A stretch of 64,000 bases of DNA from an uncultured Aquimarina sp. (GTDB taxonomy: Bacteria > Bacteroidota > Bacteroidia > Flavobacteriales > Flavobacteriaceae). How positions within the stretch are numbered: position 1 is the stretch's first letter; each line of letters begins with the position of its first letter. The notes below the pieces were generated by a model. That model was given only the letters and a program-made list of their open reading frames with translations. It had not been told where the DNA came from and searched no databases. This document shows, in pieces, positions 61,756 to 64,000 of the stretch. Location: positions 1-64,000 of the forward strand of contig CANMLS010000010.1 of NCBI GenBank assembly GCA_947498785.1, read 5' to 3'. The translations under genes were made by a program, and so were the position numbers.

Positions 61756-63432
61756 TTAATATTTCAATATTTGATGAGGAAGAATCAAAGAAACAATAGT
61801 TCCTCTTTTACCGTAGATACTCATATCTTCTATTTTGATATACGATTCAGTTTTATACTCTTTAGAAAACATTGCCAATCGTTCTTTTGTAATCACTGTA
61901 GCCAGAGATTTTTTCTCATCATTCTTTATTTTATTGTGATTAACACCTACTCCATTATCTTCTATCACACACAATAATTTATTCTCTTTAAAAGAAATAT
62001 TAATATCAATTTTTTTGTCCTCATCATCTTTTTGAAAACCATGTTCTATAGCATTTTCGACAAAAGGTTGGATCATCATGGTTGGAACCATCAATTCATC
62101 AACATTAACTTTGTCATCTATTTTAATTGAATAACTAAATACATGATCAGCTGCCAAATTCTGTATATCGATATAATGTTCTATTGTATCTAGTTCCTTA
62201 TCTAACATTACGAGATTATTCCTCGAATTTTCAAGATTTCCTCTAAGTAATTTAGAAAATTTAGAGAGATAGGCAACCCCTTTAGTTTTTTCATCATTCA
62301 AAATCATACCTTGTAGTACAGCAAGAGAATTAAATATGAAATGCGGAGTCATTTGAGATCTCAACAATTTTTGTTCTATCAATATATTCTCATGTGCTGA
62401 TTTTATATTTCTATACTTATATAAAAACGTTAAAAACAATAATCCGAGAATAACAATCACTACAATTATAGCAACCCATAAAATTTGTTGATATGTCTTT
62501 TCTAATTTAGAATCTGTTAATTTAACTTTATGTTGTAGTGATTTTTCTCTTACATCTGCCGTTTCTACCTCTTCTATATTCTCATTCAATTTTCTATTAA
62601 AAATTAGCTCTTCAACCTTTTTTACTGAGTCTAAATATATTCTTGCCTCATTAAAAGAATTAGTTTGCATATAGTAATCATAGTATCTATTCAATCTATT
62701 TTTAACTGTACGAAGAGGTGTCTCTCTTGTTTCAAATGTGGTTGAAGAATCCAAATATACTTTAGCAAGATCAAATTCTCCTTTTTTTAAGAAAAGGGAT
62801 GCCATATTTGAGTACACATGAGTTATACCAGTCGAGTCATTATCTTCTTTATATAGTTCTAATGACCAATCAAACTCCTTAAAAGCATTTTCATAATTAC
62901 CTGTTTGTATTAAAATAAGAGCATAATTATGACGATATAAAGTTAGTTTTAAAAATTCCTCACTCTTAATTTTATTATAAATTTGTAATGCTTTCTCATA
63001 CTCCCTATTTTGATAATAAAGCATACCCCATTTAAAACATAATAATTCCAATTGTCTAGAATCTTTTGGTCTAAATACACCACTTACTTTCTCACAAAAT
63101 TCTATACCTTCCTTTATTTTATTTAAATCAATTAAGTTTTCTGCTTTTAGATTAATCGCTTTCATTAAATTAAGACTATCATCTGTATTCAATGATTTTT
63201 TAATCATTCTATCAGAAATTAATAGGCCATTAGAATAACTCCCTAAGCGTCCATAAGATTTTCCTAAATAAAATAGTTCAGAAGCTGAAAGCTCTTCTTT
63301 CTCGTCTTTCTTGGTTAACACACTAACCAACTCTTCATATTTATTCGCATGATATAACAACGAATCTATATTACTTTGGCCATAAGAGATTAAGAAATTA
63401 ATGGCACACAAGAAAAAGGATATTTTTTTCAA
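61756..63432 (-). CDS. LytS-type sensor histidine kinase with TPR repeats
   Basis: 558 aa: a signal peptide (ends near SYGQ), tetratricopeptide repeats (about 30-260), a membrane helix (about 318-340), then the His_kinase (PF06580-type) core with QMTPHFIFNSLAVLQ (His near 364), N box IQPFVENAIEHGFQ and G box IEDNGVGVNHNK. This type normally works with a LytTR response regulator, but none is adjacent; the nearest one in the window is at 45466, with its own kinase. The gene is convergent with the cold-shock gene. Confidence 0.9.
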   Translation of the reverse strand: MKKISFFLCAINFLISYGQSNIDSLLYHANKYEELVSVLTKKDEKEELSASELFYLGKSYGRLGSYSNGLLISDRMIKKSLNTDDSLNLMKAINLKAENLIDLNKIKEGIEFCEKVSGVFRPKDSRQLELLCFKWGMLYYQNREYEKALQIYNKIKSEEFLKLTLYRHNYALILIQTGNYENAFKEFDWSLELYKEDNDSTGITHVYSNMASLFLKKGEFDLAKVYLDSSTTFETRETPLRTVKNRLNRYYDYYMQTNSFNEARIYLDSVKKVEELIFNRKLNENIEEVETADVREKSLQHKVKLTDSKLEKTYQQILWVAIIVVIVILGLLFLTFLYKYRNIKSAHENILIEQKLLRSQMTPHFIFNSLAVLQGMILNDEKTKGVAYLSKFSKLLRGNLENSRNNLVMLDKELDTIEHYIDIQNLAADHVFSYSIKIDDKVNVDELMVPTMMIQPFVENAIEHGFQKDDEDKKIDINISFKENKLLCVIEDNGVGVNHNKIKNDEKKSLATVITKERLAMFSKEYKTESYIKIEDMSIYGKRGTIVSLILPHQILKY

Positions 63433-63593
63433 TTACTTTATATTTACTTTTTGTTTTACATCAGGTATATGTAGCTTCTATTATAAATCATAATCCTCAT
63501 ATTTCAATTTTCTCTTATTCAAAGATAAAAGTAATGATTTAAACGTTTTTTAAAATTCATAAATGAAGGTCAATAGGTATTCTATTTTAAAGT

Positions 63594-64000
63594 TTATAAA
63601 AATATCTTTTTTATATCAAAACCTTTCTTTTTTAATCTAGATACAATCTTTAAGAAAGCCATTGCTGTTATAAAAGCATCTCCAGAGGCCGTATGTCTGT
63701 CGCTCTTTGATATTTTAAGATCATTACATAGATCATCGAGACTATAATGAGTATTGAGACCATCATTGCGATATACTAAATGTTTTGTTTTCTTGAAAAG
63801 AACACTTGTATCCAAAAATCTGTTTTTTAGCACACCTAATCCATGTCTTTGCAAAGCTTTATTAATCATTCTTCTGTCAAATTCTGCATGATGGGCAATA
63901 AGAATCGCATTACCTATATATTTCAAAAATAATTCGAGAGCTGTTTTTTCTGTAACCTTATCGAGTTCATTATTTTTTCGAATTCCATGAATTTCGACGG
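63594..64000 (-). CDS. 3'-5' exonuclease (DnaQ-like), 3' part of the gene
   Basis: The frame runs from the stop at 63594 past the right edge (135 codons visible), so the N-terminal part is outside the window. DEDDh features visible: ExoII ILIAHHAEFDRRMINKAL (Asp) and ExoIII HTASGDAFITAM (His-x4-Asp). ExoI (DxET) would be upstream of the edge. It resembles the epsilon-type proofreading or repair exonucleases. A TTG at 63926 could be mistaken for a start, but the homologous frame continues upstream (VEIHGIRKNNELD). Confidence 0.88.
   Translation of the reverse strand, partial: VEIHGIRKNNELDKVTEKTALELFLKYIGNAILIAHHAEFDRRMINKALQRHGLGVLKNRFLDTSVLFKKTKHLVYRNDGLNTHYSLDDLCNDLKISKSDRHTASGDAFITAMAFLKIVSRLKKKGFDIKKIFL

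Noticed and set aside
1..64000. tRNA, rRNA or CRISPR arrays
   Set aside because: No cloverleaf with a GTTCGANTC arm in a gap, no rRNA-like stretch and no spaced direct repeats of CRISPR type were seen by eye; a tRNAscan/CRISPR search would be decisive.

Overview
The window is AT-rich chromosomal DNA from a member of the Bacteroidota, almost certainly a marine Flavobacteriaceae (Aquimarina-like is a guess; the sequence only supports the family level). The signs are a SusC/SusD pair, TAnnTTTG-type promoter elements, almost no Shine-Dalgarno sequences, lipoproteins with Cys-Asn-Ser-Asp-Asp N-termini, mevalonate-pathway genes and a TetR-TolC-adaptor-RND operon. No rRNA, tRNA, CRISPR array, insertion sequence or origin was found.

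Region 1 (1-31 kb) is core-like. It holds a ComEC-type protein, a secreted serine hydrolase and a thioredoxin, then a peptide-use operon (dipeptidyl peptidase IV followed by two POT di/tripeptide transporters). HMG-CoA reductase and a GYDIA-type GHMP kinase (mevalonate pathway) follow. An SDR / AhpD-like / amine-oxidase operon has an AraC regulator behind it. sucA-sucB (2-oxoglutarate dehydrogenase) sits beside a small outer-membrane barrel protein. A polyprenyl synthase comes with a small partner gene, and the region ends with the drug-efflux operon.

Region 2 (31-51.5 kb) is accessory and rich in duplications and broken genes. Its main feature is a set of five paralogous surface lipoproteins (37.2, 42.2, 46.5, 48.3 and 50.0 kb, all on the minus strand) around one two-component pair: a TPR/HisKA_2 kinase and a LytTR response regulator. 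Each lipoprotein gene has three copies of a GGTGAAT-like element, spaced exactly 21 bp apart, ending a fixed 64-65 bp before its start codon and just upstream of a TAnnTTTG -7 box. This looks like a small dedicated LytTR regulon. A relic of the kinase 3' end beside the 37.2 kb copy, at the same 130-bp distance as the intact one, shows the kinase-lipoprotein module was duplicated. The same region holds two Crp/Fnr-SDR modules with fitting palindromic operators, an orphan class I lanthipeptide-like leader peptide with an apparently frameshifted core, and a run of four decayed genes.

Region 3 (51.5-64 kb) returns to core-like content: a 41-bp-period tandem repeat, a DUF6261-like gene, a SusC/SusD pair, aspS, a ClC channel that lacks the gating glutamate, a cold-shock protein, a LytS-type kinase with no partner regulator in view, and the 3' part of a DEDDh exonuclease gene that runs off the window.
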